Source of the DNA: an uncultured Bacteroidales bacterium
GTDB taxonomy: Bacteria > Bacteroidota > Bacteroidia > Bacteroidales > UBA932
DNA: 64,000 nt
Reading direction: 5' to 3'
Assembly: GCA_900316955.1 (NCBI GenBank)
Contig: ONEX01000002.1
Coordinates: 230,064-294,063, forward strand
Below, in pieces: positions 26,719 through 35,300 of this stretch. Each line of letters begins with the position of its first letter. Within the stretch, counting starts at the first letter, position 1. A program made the position numbers and the translations under genes. The notes beneath the pieces are model-generated. The model was given only the letters and a program-made list of their open reading frames with translations. It did not search any database and was not told where the DNA came from.

Positions 26719-28227
26719 TCAATAACCGGCGTTCTGACTCATGTTCGGGTTGGCGTCGAGGGCTGTCGTCGGGACCGGCAGGAAGAGGCGGGTCTCGGTG
26801 AGGGGCTTGCGCTGCTGCCAGTAGGGATCCTTGGCGTTCATGCTGTCATGGACCTGGTAGATCCGGTCGTGGCGGGCGAGGTCGAAGAAGCGGAAGCCCT
26901 CGAAGGCGAGCTCCAGGCGGCGCTCCTTGAGGATCGCGTCGATGGCGGCGTCCTGGGAGGACGGCACGGCGATCCCGGCGAGCTTCGCGCGGGTGCGGAC
27001 CTTGTTCACATACTCGGTCGCGCCGGCGAGGTCGCCCGTGCAGGCAAGGGCCTCGGCGTGAAGGAGATAGATCTCCGCGAGCCGCATCACGAGGATGGAG
27101 GAGATGTTCGTCGGCATCTTGTGCATGAACGCGTAGTTGTCGGACGGATAGTAGTTGCTCCAGCCGCAGGAATCCCACACGATGGAAGCCTTGTAGCGGA
27201 CCTCGTCGCCTTCCTTCTGGAAAGCCTCGATCAGGTCGCGGGACGGGGTGGTCCACTTGGCCCAGGAATAGCTGTCGTTCGGGCTGTAGGCGTTGCGGTG
27301 GTACATCATGTACACCCAGTTGCCGCTGGCCTTGTTGGTCCACTGGACCTCGAAGATGGATTCCGGGGAGTTGCGGTACGCGTCGTCGTCGTCATAGCTC
27401 CAGAGCTTGCCGTATTCGGGCTCCAGGGAGAATCCCATGCCCTCGATCTGGTTGCAGTACTGGATGACCTTGTTCCAGTCGCGGATGGGCTTCTCGGCGT
27501 AGATGCGGGCCAGGAGGCCGATCGCGAAGGCGTCGGACATGAGCATCTTGTTGGCGGGGTTGGATTTCGGGGCGTACTGGGCGGCCCAGGTGAGGTCCTC
27601 CACGAGCTGCGCATAGACGTCGTTCATGGGCACGCGGTCCGGATAGTAGAGCGGATACACCTCTTCCACATTCTCGACGGTGATGGTCGGGGGAATCTCG
27701 AGCACCATCGGGGCGTCGCCCCAAAGCTGGGTGAGGCGGAAGAAGCAGAAGGCTCTCCAGATGAGGGCCTCGGCCTTCCACTGGTCACGCTCGGTCGTGG
27801 ACATGGAGCTGTCCTCGGCCTGGATGCGGTCCACGTTGCAGATGATCTGGTTCGCGTTGGAAACCTGGGTCTGGTACCAGTTCCAGTCGCGGGTGATGTT
27901 CTTGTTGGAGCCGTCCTGCTTGTTGGCCTCCAGGGCCATGATCTCAGCCGTGTTGGTGCCGCAGTAAGCGTTGTCGGCGCGGGTCTCGGAATAGACGAGC
28001 CAGTCCTCGAGGCCCATCTCCTGGATGTCCTTCACCCAGCTGTTGTACAGGGAGTTACGCAGGCTCTCCATGTCGGAGCGCTTGGTGTACTGGGAAGCGG
28101 TCTCCTCGGAGTCGCCGGAGGTTTCCACGTTGCCCTTGTTGAAGGAAGTCGGGGAATACAGGTCCAGGTTGCAGGCAGTCAGGGCGAAAATGGCGGCGAA
28201 GGCCAGGATATTCTTGATCTTTTTCAT
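26719..28227 (-). CDS. SusD/RagB-family glycan-binding lipoprotein
   Basis: 502-residue lipoprotein (signal MKKIKNILAFAAIFALTAC) that forms the lid of the SusC channel and binds oligosaccharide at the surface. The family pattern is a long N-terminal helical TPR region, seen in EALIWRAFCFFRLTQLWGDA (about 150-170). The C-terminal region has ERRLELAFEGFRFFDLARHD and ends in a typical NPNMSQNAGY tail. It follows susC by 12 nt. Confidence 0.95.
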   Translation of the reverse strand: MKKIKNILAFAAIFALTACNLDLYSPTSFNKGNVETSGDSEETASQYTKRSDMESLRNSLYNSWVKDIQEMGLEDWLVYSETRADNAYCGTNTAEIMALEANKQDGSNKNITRDWNWYQTQVSNANQIICNVDRIQAEDSSMSTTERDQWKAEALIWRAFCFFRLTQLWGDAPMVLEIPPTITVENVEEVYPLYYPDRVPMNDVYAQLVEDLTWAAQYAPKSNPANKMLMSDAFAIGLLARIYAEKPIRDWNKVIQYCNQIEGMGFSLEPEYGKLWSYDDDDAYRNSPESIFEVQWTNKASGNWVYMMYHRNAYSPNDSYSWAKWTTPSRDLIEAFQKEGDEVRYKASIVWDSCGWSNYYPSDNYAFMHKMPTNISSILVMRLAEIYLLHAEALACTGDLAGATEYVNKVRTRAKLAGIAVPSSQDAAIDAILKERRLELAFEGFRFFDLARHDRIYQVHDSMNAKDPYWQQRKPLTETRLFLPVPTTALDANPNMSQNAGY

Positions 28228-28239
28228 ATTGCTGCCGGT

Positions 28240-31215
28240 TTAGAAGTCGATGTTCACGCCGAAGATGGCGGTCTTCACGTTCGGATAGGTGCCGTAGTCG
28301 ATGCCCATGTTGGTGGCGCTGGAATACTGGCTCATTTCAGGGTCGTAACCCGTGTACTTCGTGAGGGTCAGGAAGTTGGAGAGGGTCACGTAAGGCTGGA
28401 TCTTCGCAATGTTCAGCTTGCGGAGGAACTTGCCCTGGAAGTCGTAGGACAGGGTGATGTTCTTCACCTTCAGGTAGGAACCGTCCTCGATCCAGTAGTC
28501 GGACGGCTTCGCGTTCCAGGTCTCGCCGGCCTTGGGGATGTCGGTGATCTGGCCGGGGATCCGCCAGCGGCGGACGACGCTGTGCAGCTGGTTCGCGCCG
28601 TTCTGCATGCCCATCATGTCCACCTTGGACACGTTGAAGATGTCATTGCCGTAGGAGCCGGTCACGAGGATGCTCAGGTTGAAGCCGTAGAAGTGGAAGT
28701 TGTTGGTCATACCGCCGATGAACTTCGGGTTGGCATCGCCGATGTACTGCTTGTCCGCGTCGGTGATGTCGCCGTCGCCGTTCAGGTCCTCGTACACGAG
28801 CAGGCCCGTCTCCGGATCCACGCCGCCGGTGACCTTGTAGCCCCAGAACTTGGACAGGGCCTCGCCGGGCGCCATCCGGACGATGTTCTCGCCGATGCGC
28901 TCGGGATTCACATAGTAGTACACCTTCTGGAGCTGCAGGTTCTCGAGCTTGTTGCGGTTCAGGGAAAGGTTGAAGTCGGTCGTCCACTCGAAGTTCTTCC
29001 GGGCGACGTTCACGGTGTTCAGGGCGAACTCGACGCCCCAGTTCGACATCTTGCCCTCGTTGCGGAAGATGCTCGGGTTCGGAGCCGGGAGGGAGACGTT
29101 CATCAGCAGGCCGTCCGTCTTCTTGTAGTAGGCGTCCAGCGCGAGGGTGATGCGGCTGCCGAAGAGGCTCGCGTCCACACCCACGTTCGTCTGCGTGGTG
29201 GTTTCCCAGGTCAGGTACTTGTTGCCGAAGTTGGACTTTCCGCCGATGGACGGCGTCGCGTAGGCGTATTCCTCGTTCGTCCAGTCATAGTAGGTGGTGC
29301 CGTAGGTCTGGACCCAGGCGTAGTCGCCCAGGCCGGACTGGTTGCCCTGCTGGCCCCAGCCCGCGCGGAGCTTGAGGTCGTTCAGCCAGGAGACGTCCTT
29401 CAGGAAATCCTCGCCGGTGAGGCGCCAGGCGGCGGAAGCGGACGGGAAATAGCCCCACTTGTGGCCCGGAGCCAGCTTGGAGGAACCGTCCGCACGGAAG
29501 TTCACCGTGAGGTAGTACTTGCTGTCGTAGTTGTAGGCGACGCGGCCCAGGTAGGACATGATCGCCCACTGGGACCAGCCGGTGGACTGGCCGCGGAGGC
29601 CGCCCTTGTTACCGCCGCCGAGGCCCCAGATCTTGTCGTAGTACTCGGGGTTGAAGTTGCTGCGGGAGCCGCTCAGCTGCTGCCAGTCGGAGGTGGTGGC
29701 GGAGGTGCCGGCCATCACGTCCACGTTGTGCTTGCCGCCGAAGGTGTCCTTGTAGGAAAGGATGTTGTCGAAGATCATGCGGCGGTCGTCGCTGCGCGTA
29801 TCCGTCGCCTCGCCGTGCTGGGTGCGGCCGTAGCCGGTCTGGACCGGGTCCAGGTAGGACCAGCTGTGGACCCAGCGGCGGTCCATGGACACCGTGCTCT
29901 TGAAGTTCAGCTTCTTGGTGAAGTTGATCTGCGCGTAGCCGGTGAGGATGGCGCGGTCGGTGGTGTCGAAGTTGCTTTCGCTGCGGGCCATGTTCTCGGC
30001 CGGCGTGGTGTAGCCGCCCAGGCCGTAGAAGGCGTCGTAGTACTGCTTCGGGTTCTCCGGATCCCACACCACGGCGTAGGTCGGGGTGTTGATGACGGAG
30101 AGGACGACGCCGGCGCGGTTCGCGCCCGTACCGGAGATGATGCCGTTGTTCTTGTAGTTGGAGTAGGCCACGTTCGCGCCCACGGTGAGCCACTTGTACA
30201 TGTCCACGTCGAAGCTGGCGCGCACGTTGTAGCGGCGGGCGTAGGCGACCTTGATGATACCCTGCTCGTCGGAGTAACCGCCGCCGATGTAGTAGCGGAA
30301 CTTGTCACCGCCGCCGGACACGCCCAGCTGGTAGTTCTGGGTGATGCCGGTCTTGTAGGTGTAGTCGAACCAGTCGGTCTCGTCCTTGAGGCCGGCGGGG
30401 ACGTTGATATTGAATTCCTTCGCGTATTCGCGGTACTCGTCCACGTTCAGGACCTCGTAGGAACGCGTCACGTTGGACACGCCCACGTAGGAGGTGAAGT
30501 TCACCCGCGGCGCCTGGTTACGGCCGCCCTGCTTGGTGGTGATGAGCACGACGCCGTTCGCCGCGCGGGAACCGTAGATGGCCGCGGAGGAGGCGTCCTT
30601 GAGGATCTGCATCGTCTCGATGTCGTTCGGAGACAGGTAAGCGATGGCGTAGGAGCCTTCACCCACGGGAACGCCGTCCACGACGTACAACGGGTCGTTG
30701 GAGGAAGCGATGGAGCTGTTGCCGCGGACGCGGACCGTCATGCCGGAGCCCGGCAGACCGCTGGTCTGCTGGACCTGGACGCCGGCCACCTTGCCCTGGA
30801 TGAGGCCGGAAGCCTCGGAAACGGGCCGCAGGGCGGCGTCTTCGGTGGAAACGATGGACACGGCCGTGGTGAGGTCCTTCTTGCGGACGGAGCCGTAGCC
30901 GATGGCCACGACGGCGTCCAGCGCGAGGGCTTCCTCCTCAATGGTCACGTCGATGACGGAACGGGAACCCACGGTCTCGGTGACGGTGCCGTAGCCCAGC
31001 GCGTCGAACACGAGCACGGCCTGCGGACCGGCGACCGTAATGGAATACCGGCCGTCAGCGTCGGTCACGGCGCCGTTCTGGGTGCCCTGCTCCACGACCG
31101 TGATACCGATCGCCGGATAGCCGGACGCTTCCGTCACCGTGCCCGTAACGGTCCGCCTCTGCGCGTAAGCCGCTACGCTCAGAAGCATCATTACGAATAC
31201 AACGATTTTTTTCAT
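28240..31215 (-). CDS. SusC/RagA-family TonB-linked outer-membrane transporter
   Basis: 991-residue importer for oligosaccharides. After the signal peptide (MKKIVVFVMMLLSVAAYAQ) come the carboxypeptidase-D-like domain (TVTGTVTEASGYPAIGITVV onward), a plug domain (about 100-220, GNSSIASSNDPLYVVDGVP) and a beta-barrel ending in VNIDF with terminal Phe. ATG 31215 is certain from the signal peptide; the longer open frame upstream is repeat-derived non-coding DNA. It is the first gene of the operon with susD, GH30 and the binding lipoprotein. The xylan/arabinoxylan substrate is inferred from the region. Confidence 0.95.
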   Translation of the reverse strand: MKKIVVFVMMLLSVAAYAQRRTVTGTVTEASGYPAIGITVVEQGTQNGAVTDADGRYSITVAGPQAVLVFDALGYGTVTETVGSRSVIDVTIEEEALALDAVVAIGYGSVRKKDLTTAVSIVSTEDAALRPVSEASGLIQGKVAGVQVQQTSGLPGSGMTVRVRGNSSIASSNDPLYVVDGVPVGEGSYAIAYLSPNDIETMQILKDASSAAIYGSRAANGVVLITTKQGGRNQAPRVNFTSYVGVSNVTRSYEVLNVDEYREYAKEFNINVPAGLKDETDWFDYTYKTGITQNYQLGVSGGGDKFRYYIGGGYSDEQGIIKVAYARRYNVRASFDVDMYKWLTVGANVAYSNYKNNGIISGTGANRAGVVLSVINTPTYAVVWDPENPKQYYDAFYGLGGYTTPAENMARSESNFDTTDRAILTGYAQINFTKKLNFKSTVSMDRRWVHSWSYLDPVQTGYGRTQHGEATDTRSDDRRMIFDNILSYKDTFGGKHNVDVMAGTSATTSDWQQLSGSRSNFNPEYYDKIWGLGGGNKGGLRGQSTGWSQWAIMSYLGRVAYNYDSKYYLTVNFRADGSSKLAPGHKWGYFPSASAAWRLTGEDFLKDVSWLNDLKLRAGWGQQGNQSGLGDYAWVQTYGTTYYDWTNEEYAYATPSIGGKSNFGNKYLTWETTTQTNVGVDASLFGSRITLALDAYYKKTDGLLMNVSLPAPNPSIFRNEGKMSNWGVEFALNTVNVARKNFEWTTDFNLSLNRNKLENLQLQKVYYYVNPERIGENIVRMAPGEALSKFWGYKVTGGVDPETGLLVYEDLNGDGDITDADKQYIGDANPKFIGGMTNNFHFYGFNLSILVTGSYGNDIFNVSKVDMMGMQNGANQLHSVVRRWRIPGQITDIPKAGETWNAKPSDYWIEDGSYLKVKNITLSYDFQGKFLRKLNIAKIQPYVTLSNFLTLTKYTGYDPEMSQYSSATNMGIDYGTYPNVKTAIFGVNIDF

Positions 31216-31272
31216 AAAGGTTTTTGGAATGGTTTGTTCAAGTGTACGCCCGGCAGCCGGTGCCGGACGGTG

Positions 31273-31280
31273 CAAAATTA
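31273..31280 (-). promoter_or_regulatory. -7 element of the susC operon
   Basis: Reads TAATTTTG on the minus strand, about 58 nt before the ATG. A palindrome CCACTTT-N7-AAAGTGG at 31303-31323 lies just upstream and may bind a regulator. Confidence 0.5.
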
Positions 31281-31426
31281 CGGACGAACCCATTTCATTA
31301 TTCCACTTTTCCGCCGAAAGTGGATAACAAGCGAACCCCTGAAAGAATTCACACCTGACTATCAGGCTGTTACGAACTCTCTCAGGGGAAACAAAAGTGG
31401 ATTTGTAAAGGGCCGATGTGGACTCA

Positions 31427-31561
31427 TGAGATTCCGGGTCAAGCCCGGAATGACATGATAAAGCCTCATTCTGAAGCGTCATGCCCGGCTTGACCGGGCA
31501 TCTCTTCCTCGTCATTCCGGGCTTGACCTTCCTCGTCATTCCGGGCTTGACCCGGAATCTA
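31427..31561. repeat. Cluster of four palindromic repeats upstream of susC
   Basis: A family A copy at 31427-31454, a variant with arms ATGCCCGG/CCGGGCAT at 31478-31503, a half copy at 31511-31528 and a full copy in opposite orientation at 31535-31561. All share the pattern GTCAT..CCGG..TTGAC..ATCT. The 572-bp gap 31216-31787 holds this cluster, an AT-rich stretch and a candidate small RNA unit. Confidence 0.8.
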
Positions 31562-31577
31562 AAAACTTTTAAATTAA

Positions 31578-31600
31578 AAGTAAAATATTTTATTTTACTT
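31578..31600. promoter_or_regulatory. AT-rich 10-bp palindrome upstream of the small RNA promoter
   Basis: Perfect arms AAGTAAAATA and TATTTTACTT with a 3-nt centre, 15 nt upstream of the -33 element. Placed as an activator or repressor site. Confidence 0.4.
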
Positions 31601-31615
31601 AAAAACCGTAATTGG

Positions 31616-31647
31616 TTTGGTTATTTCAGTAAAAGGTTATACCTTTG
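31616..31647 (+). promoter_or_regulatory. Strong promoter for a short transcription unit
   Basis: TTTG at 31616-31619, a 20-nt spacer and TACCTTTG at 31640-31647: one of the best consensus matches in the window, yet no gene of normal size follows. Confidence 0.65.
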
Positions 31648-31650
31648 CCA

Positions 31651-31745
31651 TGGACATTGAATTCAAGTTCATGTCTATTTGTTAAGTTCGTTTTATATAC
31701 CGGCCGGGTCTCTTGGGGAGGAGACCCGGCCAATTCTTTGTCCTT
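31651..31745 (+). ncRNA. Candidate small RNA (about 95 nt)
   Basis: Begins just after a consensus promoter and ends with a perfect 11-bp hairpin (GGCCGGGTCTC at 31702-31712, GAGACCCGGCC at 31721-31731) followed by AATTCTTTG. The only reading frame is an 11-codon one starting at 31650 (MDIEFKFMSIC). It might instead be a short leader peptide or the remnant of a gene. Confidence 0.4.
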
Positions 31746-31763
31746 ATGTCAGTTAGCTTGCCT

Positions 31764-31788
31764 GGTCGCTTCGACAGGCTCAGCGACC
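31764..31788. repeat. Palindromic repeat, family C, next to a stop codon
   Basis: Arms GGTCGCT and AGCGACC around an 11-nt loop TCGACAGGCTC. Its edge coincides with the TAG stop (31788-31790) of the minus-strand gene. Confidence 0.6.
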
Positions 31789-32288
31789 TAGAAGCGGAAA
31801 GCGATACCGCCGGTCGCGTAGGGCAGGCAGTTGGAATAGCTTCCTTCCAAGACAAGGCCGAAGGAATCGCTTACATTGAACCGGAAACCGCCGAAGCCAC
31901 CGTAGCAGAAGGCAAGCTGCATCTTGTCCGCATCGAAACGCTGTGCGGCGATACCGGCCTGCCCACCCAGGTGGATTTCAAAGACCCGGCCCAGGTTCCA
32001 GCCCAGCATGAGACGCGGAGCGACCGAGAGGTCAATCTTCCTCGTATTCAGGGTAGAAACGGCGCCGTGCCGGAAATTCCCTCCCAGCTGAAGACCGCCG
32101 TACAGATGCCCAGAGGCGAAATTCGCCATGGCGATCTGGCCGGAAATCAGCCCACCGAAACCGGGAAGCCCCCCGGCCTGAATGGTAATCAACTTGGTAC
32201 CGGGCGAATCCGGTTCGGACGCAAAAGCAGAAGAGGAGGCAGTCAAGGCCCAGACGGCCGCTGCAAGAAGAGTCACAATCTTTTTCAT
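31788..32288 (-). CDS. Small outer-membrane beta-barrel protein, unknown function
   Basis: 166-residue exported protein with a signal peptide (MKKIVTLLAAAVWALTASSSAFA). Alternating hydrophobic and Gly-rich segments (LYGGLQLGGNFRHGA, IHLGGQAGIAA) and a terminal Phe (GGIAFRF) suggest a six- or eight-stranded barrel. I do not recognise a family. ATG 32288 is used because it starts the signal peptide. The promoter lies 3 nt upstream, so the mRNA should be leaderless. It stands alone between an upstream terminator and a palindromic repeat at its stop. Confidence 0.7.
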   Translation of the reverse strand: MKKIVTLLAAAVWALTASSSAFASEPDSPGTKLITIQAGGLPGFGGLISGQIAMANFASGHLYGGLQLGGNFRHGAVSTLNTRKIDLSVAPRLMLGWNLGRVFEIHLGGQAGIAAQRFDADKMQLAFCYGGFGGFRFNVSDSFGLVLEGSYSNCLPYATGGIAFRF

Positions 32289-32291
32289 ACT

Positions 32292-32299
32292 CAAAGATA
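32292..32299 (-). promoter_or_regulatory. -7 element abutting the small outer-membrane protein gene
   Basis: TATCTTTG on the minus strand ends 3 nt before the ATG at 32288; transcription would start at or next to the start codon. Confidence 0.5.
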
Positions 32300-32315
32300 A
32301 GAAGAACTGCGGAAT

Positions 32316-32347
32316 AAAAAAAGGGCCGATCCCTCAGGAACCGGCCC
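32316..32347 (-). terminator. Intrinsic terminator after the coiled-coil lipoprotein
   Basis: On the minus strand GGGCCG, a 13-nt loop and CGGCCC are followed by seven T. It ends the OmpA/coiled-coil operon. Confidence 0.8.
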
Positions 32348-32369
32348 AATTCAGTGTATCGTTCAATGA

Positions 32370-35300
32370 TTAGTCACCAATACCCTTGATGAAAAGCTTG
32401 TAGTCGAAGCTGATAGCTTCCTGCCAAGGATTATTGAGCACCACAGAGATCGGAACTTCGATGACACCATGGAACTGGATCTGGGAGCTGTAGTCGAAGA
32501 CGATGTACGGAGGCAGGGTCTTCTTCTGCTCAGGAGTAGCGTCCTTAGCATCGATGTACTGCTGGCCGTCGAAGAACTTCAGGGTGAGAAGCTTCTGCAG
32601 TTCAAGCGGGAGCTCGACAGTGCTGAAGTCGAAGACCGGATCAATGTGGTAAGCAACGTCGGAACGGATGCCGGCAAGGTAGCCGTTAGTTTCGCTTTCG
32701 GCGGTAGCATCCGCAGCAGCGTTACCCATAACCCACTGACCATCGGCGATAACATCGAAGGAAGCACCATTCGGACGGATGTCCTTCAGGTTCACACCCT
32801 TAAGCAGAGGCTCACGATAAACCTTATTCTCATCGAGAATGATTTCGATATTCTTCACAGTCGGAGGAACCTTGAACGGAGTCCAGCGAACTACAGCGTA
32901 GGAGCTGTAATCAAGAGCCTCCGAAGGATGCTTCACGGAATTCCTACCGTTGTTCTGGAAGCGGGTCTTGATTTCGAAGTCAGTGTTACCAGAGCGAATA
33001 GCCAGAGTACCGACGACAGGGATGAACTCGTACTCATTGGTTCTGTAATAGAAGGTGGTCGGAGCCATCCACAGATCCTTGTAATCCTTAATGATAGGAT
33101 TGCCATTGAGCAGCTGGTCAACGGTCGGAAGCGGATCGAGACCCTTGTTCTTCCAAGTGTAGGCGAAATTAACAACCAGATTTTCGTCGGCAATCTGCTC
33201 CTCAGTCATCGGCTCATCCTTCTCATCGACCACGTTGAACGCAAGCTCAGCGAGATTGATATAGGCGACATCGTAGTCAGCAACAGCGTAGCGGTTGGAG
33301 ATGCGGTTGTCCGGATCGACGGCGGCGCCATCAGCAGCCTTGTCGGTGTAGTAGGAAGGATAAACCTGAGACCACCATTCGACATCGGCCTTACCAGCCT
33401 GCTTGGCAGTGAAGTCAAGCTTGGTGATGAAGTCAGCGGCTTCACGCTTCGTGTTGAAGGTGTAGTAGCGGAGGTGCAGGAAATCATAGTTCGGGATGTC
33501 AACCGTCACCGGCCAGGTTATCTTAACCTGCTGACCGATGAAGGTCAGGACGTTGCGAACCTGAGGCTCACCAGCCTTCCAAACGTCATAAAGCTGCGCG
33601 GAAGTAACCTGGTAGAACAGGGCATAGTCGTCACCGCAGATGACATACTTGGAATCAGTCGCAGGGATGTTGCCGTCCTCGTCATAGTAACGGGTCAGGT
33701 GACCTTCCTTACCACCGATACCAGGGGTACCATCACCCTTGAAGTCGGCAGCCTCCTCATAATCCTTCACTTCCTCCTGGTTGATGATCTTCTGATCAAC
33801 AAACTTGGCGAAGAGCTGATCCAGGAACTGCTGAGGCTTGCTGGTGTAAGTGTCATTCGTAGCGTCATAGTCCTCACCATTCAGCTCGAAGGCATACTCA
33901 GGCAGCTCGATCGTGATGACGTCACGATTACGGTCGACCGTGGTGATCGTCCAGGTAACGGTAACGAGAGCCGCTTCAAGCTCGTAGTCAGCAGTAACAG
34001 TGTAAACCTTATTCCACTCGAAGCCAGCGATGTCAACGGTCAGGTTACCATCGGCGTCAATCTTGACCGGATATTCACCCGGGAAGGTAATGGTATCCAC
34101 AGTGACAACAGCGCCAGTTTCATCCGTAGTGGTGACCTTCAAGGAACCAGCAACCGGAGCAGCATGACGGAAGTCCTCGATGGTCAAACCGAGATTTTTC
34201 TCAAGCGTAGCGGCGCCTTCAGCATCCACATTGACAGCGAGAGCGGTACGGTTGTAAACCTCACCACCTTCGACAGTCTCGACAGCCTGGGTGCCCTTGT
34301 AATCCTTGACCCAAAGGTTGTGGTCCACATTGGCATCGAGGGAGTAAGTCCACACGATGTTGGAATTAGCAGAGATCGTGCCCTGGGGCTTGGTGATCTC
34401 CACAGAACCAAAGGCCTGGAAAGCGCCAAGAAGGGATTTGAACTCGTACCAACCGAGGATGTGGTCACCAACTTCCATCTTGCGGCTGGAAGCGGGTTTT
34501 TCCGCATTCATCTCGAACTCGGCATAGACCTTCGGGGTCTCGACGAAATTCGCCTTCTTCTCCTCAGCGAGCTCAGCACCATCGGGATCGAAATACTTGA
34601 ATTCCTTGAACTCGGTCGTGATCGGAGGAACGTGATAACCGGCCTTCTCAGCAGCCTCGAGGGACATCGGCTGACCGCCGTCGATGCTAACGACAGGGAC
34701 AGCCTGGTCGAGGATGATACGGTAACCCTTAGGATCCTGCTCCGGCTTCTCGCCGATCGCATTGTCACCATCCTTGCGGAGGGCGCTGTAAGGGAGGGTC
34801 TGATAGACCTCGTCCTCAAGGAACGGACGGACGGAACCATCTTCTTCCTTCTTGTACGGATCCGGGAGGATCTGGATTTCGCTCACCTTAGGATAGAGAA
34901 CGTTGTACGGGGATGCGAGCTCGTTCTCGTAATCGATATAGGGCTCTTCCTCGTCATCATACTCGTAATACGGATTCTCGTCGAAATCCTGGAAGGCATA
35001 CATACGGAGCTGGGCGGCGAAAGCGGCGCGGTCCTCATAAGCCTTCAGATCATTATAGTCATAGACATAGTGGACGAATCTACCCCAATCCGCATCGGTA
35101 TACTGGTATGACTCTCCATCCTGGGTCAGGACAGGCCAGTAGAGCATCTTATAAATATCATCATACACAGCGTCAGTCATGTACAGGTCCTTGATCGGCT
35201 TGATACCGTTGGCAGCGTACTGAGCGGAAGCGACGTTCACAGGCTGGACCGTGAAGGTGATTTCACCGGTGGCGGTGTCCACCTTGTCCACGGAAGTGAT

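Noticed and set aside
26647-31458. A 1603-codon open frame on the plus strand opposite susC, susD and GH30
   Set aside because: It is antisense to three clear genes, has low-complexity His/Val/Gly/Asp composition and no domain. Long antisense frames are expected in GC-rich coding DNA. The same holds for 4039-6219, 8720-11008, 12095-13774, 17757-20114, 51229-55770 and 55625-59305.
31216-31539. A longer N terminus for the SusC-like protein
   Set aside because: The extra residues come from palindromic repeats and lie upstream of the -7 element. The signal peptide starts at 31215.
31427-31561. Repeat cluster considered as a CRISPR array
   Set aside because: Units are palindromic, differ in orientation and are not separated by constant-length unique spacers; no cas genes are nearby.
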